NCBI GenBank assembly: GCA_019694465.1
Contig: JAIBBV010000015.1
Location: 1 to 64,000 of the forward strand
Length of the DNA stretch: 64,000 nt
Direction: 5' to 3'
Source of the DNA: Oligoflexia bacterium
GTDB lineage: Bacteria; Bdellovibrionota_C; UBA2361; JAFLCA01
Positions within the stretch are counted from its first letter, which is position 1. Each line of letters starts with the position of its first letter. Position numbers and translations under genes: made by a program. The notes under the pieces are model-generated. The model was not told the origin of the DNA. It saw only the letters and a program-made list of their open reading frames with translations, and ran no database searches. Of this stretch, positions 52,662 through 62,873 are shown piece after piece.

Positions 52662-55217
52662 ATGCCATCCAAGTTCTCCCTAGCGCAACTTCTTCCCTTC
52701 GAATCTCACTTCGCGCAAGTTGCGGGGCACAAAATGCATTACCTCGACGAGGGGCGCGGCCCAGTTGTAGTTCTATTGCATGGCAACCCAACCTGGTGCT
52801 TTTACTACCGCAACCTAATTCGTGAGTTAAGGCAGTACTTCCGCGTAATAGCTCCAGACCATATTGGTTGTGGGCTATCTGATCATCCTCAGGATGCGCA
52901 TTTTCGTGCGATTGACCGAGTCGGGCATTTAGCCGAGCTGTTGCGGCAACTGGGCATCGAACGTTGCTCCCTAGTTATGCATGACTGGGGCGGCCCGATT
53001 GGAACTGGCTTCGCCGTGCGAAATGTCGGGATGATCGAGAAGCTGGTGTATTTAAACACAACACTAACTGAAACCGAAAGTTTACCGTTGGTAATTAAAA
53101 CGGCAGCCACTCCGGTAATTGGAAAGTGGATTACCAAATCCAGTAAGCGTTTTATAAAGCTGACCACAAATTGGGGTGTGGCAAGAAAGCTGCCACGTCA
53201 AATAAAGGAGGGATATTATTTCCCATATCATGGAGCTAAGCGACGCACAGCTTTATGGGATTTCGTAGCTGATATTCCATTTGACAGCTCGCATCCTAGT
53301 TATTCAGAAATGATTTTGATGGCTGACAAACTGCCACAGCTGGGCCATGTGCCAGTGCAAATTGTTTGGGGGCTCCAAGACCCTTGCTTCCATAGAGAGA
53401 TGCTGAACAAGGTCGCTCAGCATTTCCCACAAGCATCTATTAGAGAAATTCCGGACGCTTCCCACCTGGTGCTTGAGGATGCTCCGCAGCAATGTATCGA
53501 AACAATTCGGACCTTCCTCTTGAGTCCTGTGCCGGTAGATCGGAGCAAGTTAGGTGAGACTCCCTCGCAAAATCCATTTGTTTCTGCTGTGCGGGAGTGG
53601 GCCACCGCTCAGCCTTCGCAGGACGCGGTGATCGAGCCGCAATTTTTCCCGGATACAGTGCGCTATACGCATTTCAACTATCGGGAACTTGTTAACCTGG
53701 TCCATAAGTATGCACGTGGTTTGGCAGATCTGGGGCTACGCAGTGGTGATCGGGTGCTAATGCTGGTGCCAGCGGGAGTGGATTTTTTAGCGCTGAGTTA
53801 TGCTGTTATGGATCGGGGTGGAATTCCAATATTTTTGGACCCCGGCATGGGTAGGGAGAACTTATTGCGCTGTATCGCTGATGCGAACCCGCAAGCCTTT
53901 ATTGGCTCACCTAAGGCGCACCTGTTGCGTTATTTAAAGTCCAGCGTATTTGCTGGTCTAAAATTTAGTGTGTGCGTAAGTGACTGGCTTACGCTAGGTA
54001 CGGCGCGCACTTCAACTTTAAAGAAATACTCCGCCCAACCTCTAGCTCCTGTTGCGCTACCAGAAACAGCTCTGGTCGCGTTTACAAGCGGTGGAACCGG
54101 GGCTCCAAAGGGAGTTCCATTCACGCATGAAATGGTTAAGTCACAATTAGGCATTTTTAAGAATGTGTTTGGACTAGGATCTCCCCAAAAGGATCTACCC
54201 TTACTGCCGATCTTTTCCTTGTTTGGAGTAGCGGCCGGAGTGTGCTCGGTATTCCCTCCGATGGATACCGCTAAGCCGCTAAGTTTGAATCCTGAGAAGA
54301 TTGTTAAGGTAATACAGGATATTGGAATTTCTGTGTCCTTTGGCTCTCCAACGCTATGGCATAAGATTGCTGAATATTGTGTTCGCACCAGGACGCAGCT
54401 GCAGTCATTGCGGCGTATATTTATGGCAGGTGCGGCTGTTCCTGTTAGTACGCTGCAGAGAGTGAAAGAAATTGCACCTGCTGCTGAGGCTTACACCCCT
54501 TACGGTGCAACCGAAGCCTTGCCTGTAACTCTGATTTCTTCAGAGGAAATACTGTCCACACAGCCATTCCCGGCCAAATCGGGAGAACAGGGAACAATAG
54601 TTGGCAAGGCTGTGCCGGGAGTGCAAATCCGGATAGCAATTGTTAGCGATGAAGTAAAAGGTGGTGGCGAAGACATAGTGCAATTCCTGGGGACCGGGCA
54701 AATTGGGGAAATCCTGGTTGCAGGAGCAAATGTTGCAAGTAGCTACCTTAACCGCTCTGACGCTACGCGGGCCTCCAAGATTATGTATGAGGGGCAACTT
54801 TGGCACAGGATGGGGGACGTGGGCTATCTTGATCCAAATGGCAATCTGTACTTTTGTGGCCGAAAGATGCACATGGTGGCTTGTAGGGAGCGCGTATACT
54901 GTAGCGAGCCAGTTGAGCGAATCTTCAATCAGCATGAAAAAGTTAGGCGTAGCGCCTTGGTCGCCTTAAAGCGTGGCACAGAACTCGCTCCAGCTTTGGT
55001 GGTTGAGCCGCACCCGCAGTTCTGGCCCAGCAGTGCCGATAAGAAAGAAGAACTTAGATCGGAGTTGCTGCACCTAGCCAAGTCCACAGACCTAACTGCC
55101 GCAATTGAAAAAATTTACTTTCATCCATCATTCCCTGTGGACGCGCGGCACAATGCCAAGATCTTCCGTGATCGTCTAGGTGATTGGGTGAACACAGGAA
55201 AGATAGATGGGGCTTAA
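52662..55217 (+). CDS. oleBC: OleBC fusion: beta-lactone decarboxylase plus beta-lactone synthetase
   Basis: A protein of 851 residues. The first part (1-290) is an alpha/beta hydrolase with LLHGNPTWCFYYRNL and Asp108 in MHDWGG, the haloalkane-dehalogenase-like OleB. From about 310 it is an AMP-forming ligase, OleC, with FTSGGTGAPKGVPF (near 470) and YGATEALPV. The fused OleBC converts the beta-hydroxy acid to a beta-lactone and then decarboxylates it to a cis-olefin. OleBC fusions are known in several bacterial groups. The oleD start overlaps its stop by 11 bp. Confidence 0.93.
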   Translation: MPSKFSLAQLLPFESHFAQVAGHKMHYLDEGRGPVVVLLHGNPTWCFYYRNLIRELRQYFRVIAPDHIGCGLSDHPQDAHFRAIDRVGHLAELLRQLGIERCSLVMHDWGGPIGTGFAVRNVGMIEKLVYLNTTLTETESLPLVIKTAATPVIGKWITKSSKRFIKLTTNWGVARKLPRQIKEGYYFPYHGAKRRTALWDFVADIPFDSSHPSYSEMILMADKLPQLGHVPVQIVWGLQDPCFHREMLNKVAQHFPQASIREIPDASHLVLEDAPQQCIETIRTFLLSPVPVDRSKLGETPSQNPFVSAVREWATAQPSQDAVIEPQFFPDTVRYTHFNYRELVNLVHKYARGLADLGLRSGDRVLMLVPAGVDFLALSYAVMDRGGIPIFLDPGMGRENLLRCIADANPQAFIGSPKAHLLRYLKSSVFAGLKFSVCVSDWLTLGTARTSTLKKYSAQPLAPVALPETALVAFTSGGTGAPKGVPFTHEMVKSQLGIFKNVFGLGSPQKDLPLLPIFSLFGVAAGVCSVFPPMDTAKPLSLNPEKIVKVIQDIGISVSFGSPTLWHKIAEYCVRTRTQLQSLRRIFMAGAAVPVSTLQRVKEIAPAAEAYTPYGATEALPVTLISSEEILSTQPFPAKSGEQGTIVGKAVPGVQIRIAIVSDEVKGGGEDIVQFLGTGQIGEILVAGANVASSYLNRSDATRASKIMYEGQLWHRMGDVGYLDPNGNLYFCGRKMHMVACRERVYCSEPVERIFNQHEKVRRSALVALKRGTELAPALVVEPHPQFWPSSADKKEELRSELLHLAKSTDLTAAIEKIYFHPSFPVDARHNAKIFRDRLGDWVNTGKIDGA

Positions 55218-56229
55218 TTTCCGTAGTGCGTTAGTTACTGGTGGCGGTGGCTTTGTTGGTAACGCTCTTTGCAAGCGTTTGCGCCAAGATCAAATTGAAA
55301 CAGTTTCAGTATCTCGTGGTGAGTATCCCGATTTGGCAGCACTTGGTGTTCGTTCTGTACGAATGGACCTGTCCTCTAATATTTCGGCCTTATACCAAGT
55401 GTTAAAGGGGGTTGAAGTAGTATTCCATACCGCTGCGAAGGTGGACATGTGGGGCGATTACCAAGCATTTTATTTGTCCAATGTTGTGGCGACGCAGAAT
55501 TTACTGAGCGTAGCGAAAGCAGCGGGTGTGCGGCGTTTCGTGTTTACCAGTTCTCCCAGCGTGATCGCGAATGGAGCGGATTTGGAGGGAATAGACGAAA
55601 GCCAACCCTATCCAAAGCACTACAGCGCGCATTATCCACGAACAAAGGCAATCGCTGAGCGCATGGTACTTAAGGCAAATGGCCCAGAGTTCCGAACCGT
55701 TTCATTGCGGCCGCATCTTATTTTTGGCCCAGGCGATCATCACTTGGTCCCTACAATTATTGAGCGAGCCAGGGCAGGCCGATTGCCGCAGGTGGGGGCT
55801 GGTAAGAATAAAGTTGATTTGTGCTTCATTGATGATTGTGTAGAGGCTCATATTTGCGCGGCTGTTGCTCTCGCTGATAGTAGCGTGGCTGCCGGTAGAG
55901 CATACTTTGTTTCTCAGGGCGAACCAGTTTTGCTTTGGGATTGGATTGCAGAGCTTGTCGCCCGTGCTGGCTTGCCGCCGCTTAAGCGTCGCGTAGCTGT
56001 GCCAGTTGCGAGATGTTTGGCTCAACTTTCAGAGCTTATTAGTGATGCCTTGCCATGGAAGGTTGAACCGCTTTTGACCAAGTTTTTAGTGGAAGAGATG
56101 AGCACAAGCCATTACTTCAATATCTCGGCTGCCCGTAACTTGCTGCACTTCCAGCCCCGATTCACTGTGAGTGCGGCTTTGGAGAAGACGATGGAAGGGT
56201 TTGCAAATCGTAGAGATGCGCGATTATAG
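55207..56229 (+). CDS. oleD: OleD, NADPH-dependent 2-alkyl-3-oxoacid reductase
   Basis: A protein of 340 residues of the extended SDR family. The Rossmann motif ALVTGGGGFVGNAL at the start, the YSAHYPRTK catalytic Tyr/Lys and VFTSSPSVI are present. It reduces the OleA product to the beta-hydroxy acid. It completes oleA-oleBC-oleD and overlaps oleBC. It ends 6 bp into the opposite-strand HDOD-like gene. Confidence 0.92.
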   Translation: MGLNFRSALVTGGGGFVGNALCKRLRQDQIETVSVSRGEYPDLAALGVRSVRMDLSSNISALYQVLKGVEVVFHTAAKVDMWGDYQAFYLSNVVATQNLLSVAKAAGVRRFVFTSSPSVIANGADLEGIDESQPYPKHYSAHYPRTKAIAERMVLKANGPEFRTVSLRPHLIFGPGDHHLVPTIIERARAGRLPQVGAGKNKVDLCFIDDCVEAHICAAVALADSSVAAGRAYFVSQGEPVLLWDWIAELVARAGLPPLKRRVAVPVARCLAQLSELISDALPWKVEPLLTKFLVEEMSTSHYFNISAARNLLHFQPRFTVSAALEKTMEGFANRRDARL

Positions 56230-57357
56230 CTCGTCAGCATCCACTCGACCACGAGCGATTTCTGCCAATTCCTCATCGCTCATGGAGTTAACTAGCGCCT
56301 CTGGTAGATTTTCGGACATGAACTTTCTGACATCTTCCGTTTGCATTAAGTCAGATAGCACTTCCTGGTACAACTGAGGAGTGGTGTGTGGACTAATGTC
56401 AGTCCGTCCTTTAGTCAGCCAATCATGCTTAGAGCCAGCTTCAGTGATCGAGTTAATGTGGTAAAGCAAGCGATAAAGGTCCTTCTGCAGGGGATAGTAG
56501 GCGCCAGGAATGGTTGTGGTTGGTGCCTGGCCAGTTTCAAGAAGAGTATTCATCCACAATTCTATTATTGAGAAGAGCATGGAGTTCTTACCGCCATCGC
56601 GGTCGGTTTTGTCGCGTTCTTGAGATTGGTACGGGACCACGCAATGCTGCATATCCTCAAAAAAATACGATGGATATTGGGCCCCAAACCCAAGTTTTTG
56701 CAGCAGCGTGGCTGAAACATGTAGGCAAGTTGTTCCCCACTGCTTCTGCTCATATTCCAAATCGAACAATTTTTTCTTGCTCGCCAAGTGCTTTTTATAC
56801 GCGCGCAATGGTGCAAGATCGGAGCTAGACATTATTGCGTGCGAAAATAGTGGCAAGCTTGAAGACAAAAGGCAGTTTGAACAACCCAAATTTGGAATTG
56901 CCGTTCCAAGATGTCCAGCGATCTCGATGCGTGTTGTAATCTTAGAAAACTCAGCTAGATCTAGGCGCCCGGGGTCGTTGTTTAGTAACGCCTTTACCTT
57001 GCGGTACGTGAAGACAATCGCTAGTAATGCCGCTAGATCCAAGGGCTGATATAGGCGCACAAGATCGTAGGATGATAGGTAGGCGGCGCTAGCAATTTGT
57101 TCAGCCCGGAATGTCATGGCTGAATAGTAAAAGATAGCTTTGAAAGTAGGGGATTTTAACAGCCGCATCACCAAATACTGAGATGCTAAATTTGTAGTGC
57201 TTCGGCCCGCTCCTGCATCGACCATCAATGCGCGAATGGGAGTTGTAAACAACGGAGAGATTCGTTCGAGCTTACGTATATGCTCACCAGCAACGCGCCA
57301 CGGGCGAAGGTCATCTTCAGCGCCTTGAGTCGAGAGGGTTGTGAAGTCTGTTCTCAC
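56224..57357 (-). CDS. HDOD-like regulatory protein
   Basis: About 377 residues from a GTG start. The central part (IAGHLGTAIPNLGCSNCLLSSSLPLFSHA through FDLEYEQKQWGTTCLHVSATLLQKLGFG) follows the HDOD layout (diverged HD-related signalling domain). The N- and C-terminal parts are alpha-helical and unassigned. HDOD proteins act in signalling and motility in related bacteria. The call is low-to-moderate because the classic HDOD HAEVGA motif is altered. Confidence 0.5.
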   Translation of the reverse strand: MRTDFTTLSTQGAEDDLRPWRVAGEHIRKLERISPLFTTPIRALMVDAGAGRSTTNLASQYLVMRLLKSPTFKAIFYYSAMTFRAEQIASAAYLSSYDLVRLYQPLDLAALLAIVFTYRKVKALLNNDPGRLDLAEFSKITTRIEIAGHLGTAIPNLGCSNCLLSSSLPLFSHAIMSSSDLAPLRAYKKHLASKKKLFDLEYEQKQWGTTCLHVSATLLQKLGFGAQYPSYFFEDMQHCVVPYQSQERDKTDRDGGKNSMLFSIIELWMNTLLETGQAPTTTIPGAYYPLQKDLYRLLYHINSITEAGSKHDWLTKGRTDISPHTTPQLYQEVLSDLMQTEDVRKFMSENLPEALVNSMSDEELAEIARGRVDADEL

Positions 57358-57524
57358 AAATGCTAACCGAAAAATTAAGCGCTACGTTCGAGTACGTACA
57401 GCTAAGGCCTGGCGGAAAGAAGCTACTGCTTGCAATTGCGACCAACTTACAAAGTGCCACTGTATGTGTATCGGAATAAATCGACGTTTACTTTACCTAG
57501 TGGTAGTGTCGATCTTGATGAAAA

Positions 57525-58577
57525 TTAGCGTGATTTCAGTGGCTTGCGTGGCTTGCGGGCCAGGCAGCCTAAGCTTGCAACCAAAGTAATGTCTTCGACT
57601 GAACAACCACGTGATAAATCCATCCAAGGCTTCGCTAGCCCCTGCAGCAGCGGACCTATAGCGATAGCACCGCCAACACGCTCGCAGATCTTATATCCGA
57701 TATTTCCTGCTGCTAAATCTGGGAAGACAAAAACATTCGCCCGACCTGCTACTCGGCTGTTGGGGGCTTTGCGTGCTGCAACTTCGGGCACAAATGCTGC
57801 GTCAAACTGTAATTCCCCATCAACTTCAAGTTCCGGGCGACGCTTCTTTGTTAGCGCTATGGCTTCCTTGATAATATCAATACTTTCATGGGTTGCTGAT
57901 CCTAGCGTAGAAAATGAGAGGAAAGCTACAAGTGGGGGCTCTCCCATTAAACGCCGATGAGATTCAGCCGAGGCGATCGCAATGTCTGCGAGCTGAGCGG
58001 AAGATGGCTTAGGTACCACTCCACAATCAGCGAACGTAATGGCCCTCCCATTTGGTGTCAGCATAACAAAGCATGATGAGACGGTTCCCTCTGGTTCATC
58101 CTTGCCGATTACTTGCACGCCGGCTCGAATGACATCAGCAGTAGTGTGACAGGCGCCTGATACCGCTACGTCGGCCCCGTCAGCGGCAAGAATATGCGCT
58201 CCTATATAAAGGGGAGAGCGGAACAGCGCGCGCGCCTCTCCTTCCAGCATCCCCTTGTGCTTGCGTTTTTCGAACAGCGCAGCAGCTGCAGCATCTAGAC
58301 CATCAATCCGGTTTGGATCAATCAAGGTGAGCGCATCCGAGGCTAAACTTGAGGGAAGATTGTGTCCAAGTAACTGAACGCGGGCTATTCCATTCTGAGT
58401 CAGAAAGCTAGCTGCTTGTTGAACCCGTGGATCGGCACCCTCGGTGAAAAGCACAACCGGTGGCGCGGTTAAGTTAACGGCCGATCGCAAGCCGCGTACG
58501 GCTTGGAACCAACGCGATTTCCATGTTTCTCTAATATCTTCTGGCATAGGTTGTTTTAGGTTTACTATGCGGGGCAC
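57525..58577 (-). CDS. pta: Phosphate acetyltransferase
   Basis: About 350 residues from a GTG start (ATG at 58547 is an alternative). The Pta/PTB core is seen in GAHILAADGADVAVSGACHTTADVIRAG and in ANVFVFPDLAAGNIGYKICERVGG; it is of the short type without the P-loop/DRTGG regulatory domain of E. coli Pta. It interconverts acetyl-CoA and acetyl phosphate. No ackA is adjacent. Confidence 0.9.
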   Translation of the reverse strand: MPRIVNLKQPMPEDIRETWKSRWFQAVRGLRSAVNLTAPPVVLFTEGADPRVQQAASFLTQNGIARVQLLGHNLPSSLASDALTLIDPNRIDGLDAAAAALFEKRKHKGMLEGEARALFRSPLYIGAHILAADGADVAVSGACHTTADVIRAGVQVIGKDEPEGTVSSCFVMLTPNGRAITFADCGVVPKPSSAQLADIAIASAESHRRLMGEPPLVAFLSFSTLGSATHESIDIIKEAIALTKKRRPELEVDGELQFDAAFVPEVAARKAPNSRVAGRANVFVFPDLAAGNIGYKICERVGGAIAIGPLLQGLAKPWMDLSRGCSVEDITLVASLGCLARKPRKPLKSR

Positions 58578-58641
58578 AATAATGGAACTCCATTTCCACG
58601 CCTAGGGAGTGGACGCCAGTAGGACTGTCTAGAAAGGACGA

Positions 58642-58867
58642 TAAACCCTAAGCCCCGAGGGGCAAAGCCCGAATTACCGCAAAATCACTGCTAGTCCTTC
58701 CTTAGGGCCATCAATATAGGCTTTCATCTTGTTAGGCGCGCTAAGTAGCGCTGCCACTTGTCAGCTGGGTTTTTGTGCTCTACTGGTCCACTTGGCTTCG
58801 CTAAGATGGCCCTGGCTCTGCTATTGCGAGTGAGTTCTTGTCAAAACTCACTCGCCCAGGGTTTATA
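58642..58867 (+). repeat. Repeat copy B of the structured intergenic element
   Basis: A 226-bp element, inverted relative to copy A at 43456-43675. It carries a hairpin with stem GCGAGTGAGTT...AACTCACTCGC (58826-58836 with 58845-58855), then a C/A mismatch and one more pair around a TGTC loop. This matches copies A and C in shape. The 5' start TAAACCCTAAGCCCCGAGG and the 3' end AGGGTTTATA mark the limits. Confidence 0.85.
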
Positions 58868-59116
58868 TTGGTGCCTGGCCGATTGGCCGAAGAAAAACCC
58901 CCAACTTGCTTCAGTCTTCGCCTACAGCGATACCATTGAAGGGAAGAGTCAGAGCAGCGCCCTAGCTACCTAGGTGATTCCAACTAAGCTTGAGTGGGCT
59001 CTATACTAGGCGCGGCAAAAAATGGTACCAAGCCATAAGGTGTGGTAAAAGGTTTTGCCAAAGTGGGGCCTATATAGCTGGAGTAAACCTAATAAGGCTA
59101 ATGGGTTTTTATAGAA

Positions 59117-59134
59117 CCATAACTCCAGTTATGG
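59117..59134. repeat. 18-bp inverted repeat
   Basis: CCATAACT and AGTTATGG flank a 2-nt CC loop, a perfect 8-bp stem. No T-run follows, so not a standard terminator. A possible operator for the gene at 59196. Confidence 0.55.
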
Positions 59135-59195
59135 CCCTACGGGACACGGGCCTCTGATCGTTCGTGTATGCTTTAGTTACTTGCAATAGGCGTTT

Positions 59196-60554
59196 ATGAA
59201 GACAGTTCGAGTGGCAGCGGGACAAGGTTTCTGGGGTGACTGGCTAGAAGCGCCTGTGCATCAGGTCGAGAAAGGACCTATTGATTATTTGATGATGGAT
59301 TATTTGGCAGAAGTGACCATGTCCATCATGATGAAGCAGAAACTTAAGAATCCAGATGCCGGGTATGCGCGCGACTTTGTGCCGCTAATGGAGCGCATTC
59401 TGCCGACAATAATGAAACGGAACATTAAGGTTCTAGCAAATGCAGGTGGCGTTAATCCACATGCTTGCGCCAGAGCTGTGCGGGCTGTGGCGGAGAAACT
59501 TGGACTTGCTGGTAAACTTAAAATAGCTGTAGTTAGCGGCGATGATATCTGTGGTCGGATTGGGGATTTTGTCTCCAAGGGGCATAGTCTGAACGACATG
59601 GATAGTGGTGCGCCTATTTCTAAAATCCAAAATCGCATCCAGAGTGCTAACGTTTATTTTGGTGCTCAGCCGATGGTAGAGGCTTTGCGCCAGGGGGCGC
59701 AAATTATTATTACTGGGCGTGTTACCGACACCGGGCTAACGCTGGCCCCGCTCATCCATGAATTTGGATGGAGTTTTGAAGACTGGGATAAGCTAGCCAC
59801 AGGCACGATTGCTGGTCATATCATTGAATGCGGAGCGCAATGCTCCGGTGGAAATTGTTCCGCTGATTGGCAGACTATCCCCGACTTGGCGCGGGTAGGC
59901 TTCCCGATTATTGAAGCTTATGATGATGGCACCTTTGTGGTTACAAAACACGAAGGCACTGGTGGTCGAGTTGACTTGCGTACTGTGAAAGAACAGCTGG
60001 TGTATGAAATGGGGGATCCACATGCCTATATCACCCCAGATGTGATCGCAGACTTCACGACAATTTCCCTGCAACAAGAAGGCCCAAACCGGGTGCGTGT
60101 ATCAGGAATAAAGGGGCGGCCGAAGACTCCATTTTTGAAGGTTTCAGTAAGCTATGATTATGGTTTTAAGGCAGCCGGCACACTTGTTTATACCTGGCCG
60201 GATGCGGTCAAGAAGGCCAAGGCTGGCGCCAATATTCTAAGAACCCGCTTGGCTGACCTTGGACTTGAGTTTGACGAGATCGTTACCGAAGTCGTCGGAT
60301 TAAACTCCTGTTGGGGCCCTTTAACCGACATCGATAGCCCCGATATTCCAGAAGTTACTATGCGAGTCGCGGTGCGAGCTCAAGAAGAGGCGCCAGTTGA
60401 GCGATTCACTAAGGAGATTGCCCCGCTGGTTCTAACGGGGCCTCCATCAGTTACAGGTTTTGCTGGAGGACGCCCGGCCGTACAACAAATCGTGGCCTAC
60501 TGGCCAGCTCTAATCCCGCGTGAGCTAGTTCAACCGAAGCTCGATTTTATTTAA
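59196..60554 (+). CDS. AtuA-type acyclic terpene utilisation family protein (DUF1446)
   Basis: A protein of 452 residues. The DUF1446 core is seen in [42 protein letters not shown] and [18 protein letters not shown]-like blocks. AtuA was named from citronellol/geraniol catabolism in Pseudomonas, but the family is wide and its reaction is not settled. Its C-terminal partner domain is a separate gene 10 bp downstream. Starts ATG at 59196 after a weak site. Confidence 0.88.
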   Translation: MKTVRVAAGQGFWGDWLEAPVHQVEKGPIDYLMMDYLAEVTMSIMMKQKLKNPDAGYARDFVPLMERILPTIMKRNIKVLANAGGVNPHACARAVRAVAEKLGLAGKLKIAVVSGDDICGRIGDFVSKGHSLNDMDSGAPISKIQNRIQSANVYFGAQPMVEALRQGAQIIITGRVTDTGLTLAPLIHEFGWSFEDWDKLATGTIAGHIIECGAQCSGGNCSADWQTIPDLARVGFPIIEAYDDGTFVVTKHEGTGGRVDLRTVKEQLVYEMGDPHAYITPDVIADFTTISLQQEGPNRVRVSGIKGRPKTPFLKVSVSYDYGFKAAGTLVYTWPDAVKKAKAGANILRTRLADLGLEFDEIVTEVVGLNSCWGPLTDIDSPDIPEVTMRVAVRAQEEAPVERFTKEIAPLVLTGPPSVTGFAGGRPAVQQIVAYWPALIPRELVQPKLDFI

Positions 60555-60564
60555 GGATCGAATT

Positions 60565-60906
60565 ATGACAACTGTGCAACTACTGGAAATTGCGCACGCG
60601 CGCTCCGGCGACAAGGGTGATACTGCAAATGTCGGCTTAATAGCGCTAAACCCTGCTAACTATCCATTATTAGTGAAGTACGTCACAGCAGAAAAGGTCA
60701 AAGAGCATTTCCGAGGCATTTGCTTAGGAAAAGTAGAGCGATTCGAGCTGCCTAATCTTGGTGCTCTAAACTTTTTACTTCATCAAAGCTTAGGTGGTGG
60801 GGGAACTCTATCTCTTAAGACAGATGCGCAGGGTAAGACTTACGCCGCAGCTCTCTTGAAGATGAAGATCCAACTATCGGGTGGGGATAAAATCGCAATT
60901 TCTTAA
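60565..60906 (+). CDS. AtuA C-terminal-like partner protein
   Basis: A protein of 113 residues. IAHARSGDKGDTANVGLIA and LGALNFLLHQSLGGGGTLSL match the second domain of AtuA-type proteins, here encoded by its own gene directly after the large one. The pair probably forms one complex. Function unknown. Confidence 0.82.
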   Translation: MTTVQLLEIAHARSGDKGDTANVGLIALNPANYPLLVKYVTAEKVKEHFRGICLGKVERFELPNLGALNFLLHQSLGGGGTLSLKTDAQGKTYAAALLKMKIQLSGGDKIAIS

Positions 60907-61147
60907 GCCCACCGGCTAGTCCATTCCTGATTACTGACTCGTTTTTTTCTCTAACTGAGCGCCACAAGGCTTTTTTGCCGTCGGTATAAGTACTTGATTT
61001 GGGTGTGTGGCTGGCTGGTTGGAGTTAGTGAACCATCGTAGTGTCGACATTTGCTTGATTAGGTAGCTCGGGGTGTTTAGAGTGTGAGAGTAGGGTGTCC
61101 AAGGTAATTTTCCGACAGCGTCTAGTTGTTTTCTACTGCTTTAGCTG

Positions 61148-62857
61148 ATGTTTCATGCCAGTTCCACCTCAGCTGTTTCTCACCCTGAAAGCCCCTGCCC
61201 ACAATTAGTCGAAAGGGATTCTCATGCGCAGTCCCTGATCAAGATTGCGGCTACGCTTGACAGTGTGCAGATTCTTGCTGATACAGCTTTACTCGATAGA
61301 TTGATGGACTTGGCAAAATGTAATGCTGACTCACGTCTACAATTGGGTGCGTTGCAGTCTCTGCGCCCAACTTTAGCGGATTCCCTCCTAGTTAGGCAGC
61401 TTTTTTGTGAGGTCGTCAACTTAGATGAGCGGAGCCCACTAGATGTGAAGTTATTTGCGCTTGCTGCTCTACGCAGTTTGGTGAACAGTCAGGCGCGCCC
61501 CTTTGAGAGTGCCTCCTTCTATTCGGAGGTGCGTGACGCGATAGTTTTCGCCTCTACGGAGAATGCTCGTAGTGCTGTACGTCAGGAGGCCTCCTCGATT
61601 GCGGCTTATATTGCCAGTGATCCGGCTGTTTATATTCCCTTGAGCCAAGCCGTGGATCCAAAGCCCCATTCACAGGCGACGCGTGCATTAAGTTTTGAAG
61701 TGCGCATGGCCCAAGTGCGCGCGCTGGCTGCTGTGAGTGATGTGCCAGCGGTGCGAGAAGCGCTCTTGAACATTTTAAGTGGGGCAGAGCAAAATTTTGA
61801 GGTGCGTGCTGCGGCTATCCAAGTGCTTGTCGATGGTATTGTTCATCGCCTCGAGCGAGGATTTTGTTGCCTGCATCCCCAGGTAGTGCAGTTTTTATTC
61901 TTAAAACGAGACAAGAATGCCGAGGTGCAGCAAGTAGCTGCTGAGCAAACCATGCGCATTAGACAACGTTTCCCTGCAGAATGGGAAGAGTTGCGGACAT
62001 TTGCTGAAAGGTCTCACGGTCGAGAGTTCTTGCGCACGCTACCATGTGGCTCTGAGTTCTACCGACGATTGTACATGCGTTGCGGGCATCATTTTTGGCA
62101 ACTGGAACGCACGACCCAGCTTGGCAACTCTCGAATTGTTTTAAGTGGCTCTGCATTAACGGAGTCCGAACTATCAGAGCTTTGCAGGCCTGTTAAGCAC
62201 AACCCGCGCGAGCACGCGAAACAGCGCGCTGAATTGGATCAGGGGATACAGCATGCCTTGAATAAGGCATTGGGGCGCATGCTAACAGAGGCGGCTTTAT
62301 CGCCTTGGGGACCGAGTGGCGATTATGGCTTAGTGAGAGACATGCTTACCTTTGTAGCGGATGTTGGCGCTTATGAATTGATTTCAGAAGTGCGACTTTT
62401 TCAGCGAACTCTAGTTAGTACAGATGTATACGATCGAGTCGGGCCAGTGAAGCAGGTCCTGGTAGATTTAGTTGAATTATTCGAAATGGGATTTGAGGCA
62501 CAGGACAAGCCAAAGCGCATGGCGCGGCTTGACGCGCGGATGGATGAATGTAGTCGCTACCTGCGTATACTTATTGGCCTGGAGCAGGATCCATCGAAGC
62601 CACTTCTTAGCGCGATAGATATATACGCTGCTGCAGCGGTAGACGGTAGGCTTACTGGAACACATTTGGCTCGATTGGGATTGGCCTTGGAGCGCTTGTA
62701 CGGGCGTGATGAGAGACAGTTCTTCGATATTCTACGGAGTATTGCAGCCACGCAAAACCGAACCATATGCCTCATGTTAGCGAGCGCCGCTGATGTTGTG
62801 GCCACTCGTCAGAGTGGGGATTGGGTACACAGGGTATCGGAGGCTCTAGGAGTTTAG
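61148..62857 (+). CDS. HEAT-repeat-like protein
   Basis: A protein of 569 residues, mostly alpha-helical with repeats of about 35-45 residues (AVRQEASSIAAYIA, FEVRMAQVRALAAVSD, FEVRAAAIQVLVDGIV) that follow HEAT-type spacing to about residue 270. The rest is charged helix without a recognised domain. No signal peptide or membrane segment. Such repeats bind other macromolecules. No partner gene is obvious. It is convergent with the partial gene at 62874. Confidence 0.6.
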   Translation: MFHASSTSAVSHPESPCPQLVERDSHAQSLIKIAATLDSVQILADTALLDRLMDLAKCNADSRLQLGALQSLRPTLADSLLVRQLFCEVVNLDERSPLDVKLFALAALRSLVNSQARPFESASFYSEVRDAIVFASTENARSAVRQEASSIAAYIASDPAVYIPLSQAVDPKPHSQATRALSFEVRMAQVRALAAVSDVPAVREALLNILSGAEQNFEVRAAAIQVLVDGIVHRLERGFCCLHPQVVQFLFLKRDKNAEVQQVAAEQTMRIRQRFPAEWEELRTFAERSHGREFLRTLPCGSEFYRRLYMRCGHHFWQLERTTQLGNSRIVLSGSALTESELSELCRPVKHNPREHAKQRAELDQGIQHALNKALGRMLTEAALSPWGPSGDYGLVRDMLTFVADVGAYELISEVRLFQRTLVSTDVYDRVGPVKQVLVDLVELFEMGFEAQDKPKRMARLDARMDECSRYLRILIGLEQDPSKPLLSAIDIYAAAAVDGRLTGTHLARLGLALERLYGRDERQFFDILRSIAATQNRTICLMLASAADVVATRQSGDWVHRVSEALGV

Positions 62858-62873
62858 CGTTTCTACCCATTTA

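Larger units (their letters stand above)
58578..59195. other. Intergenic region with repeat B and a palindrome
   Basis: No gene seen; this stretch holds repeat copy B and, at 59117-59134, an 18-bp hairpin sequence. The region is divergent from pta and precedes the AtuA-type gene. Confidence 0.55.
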
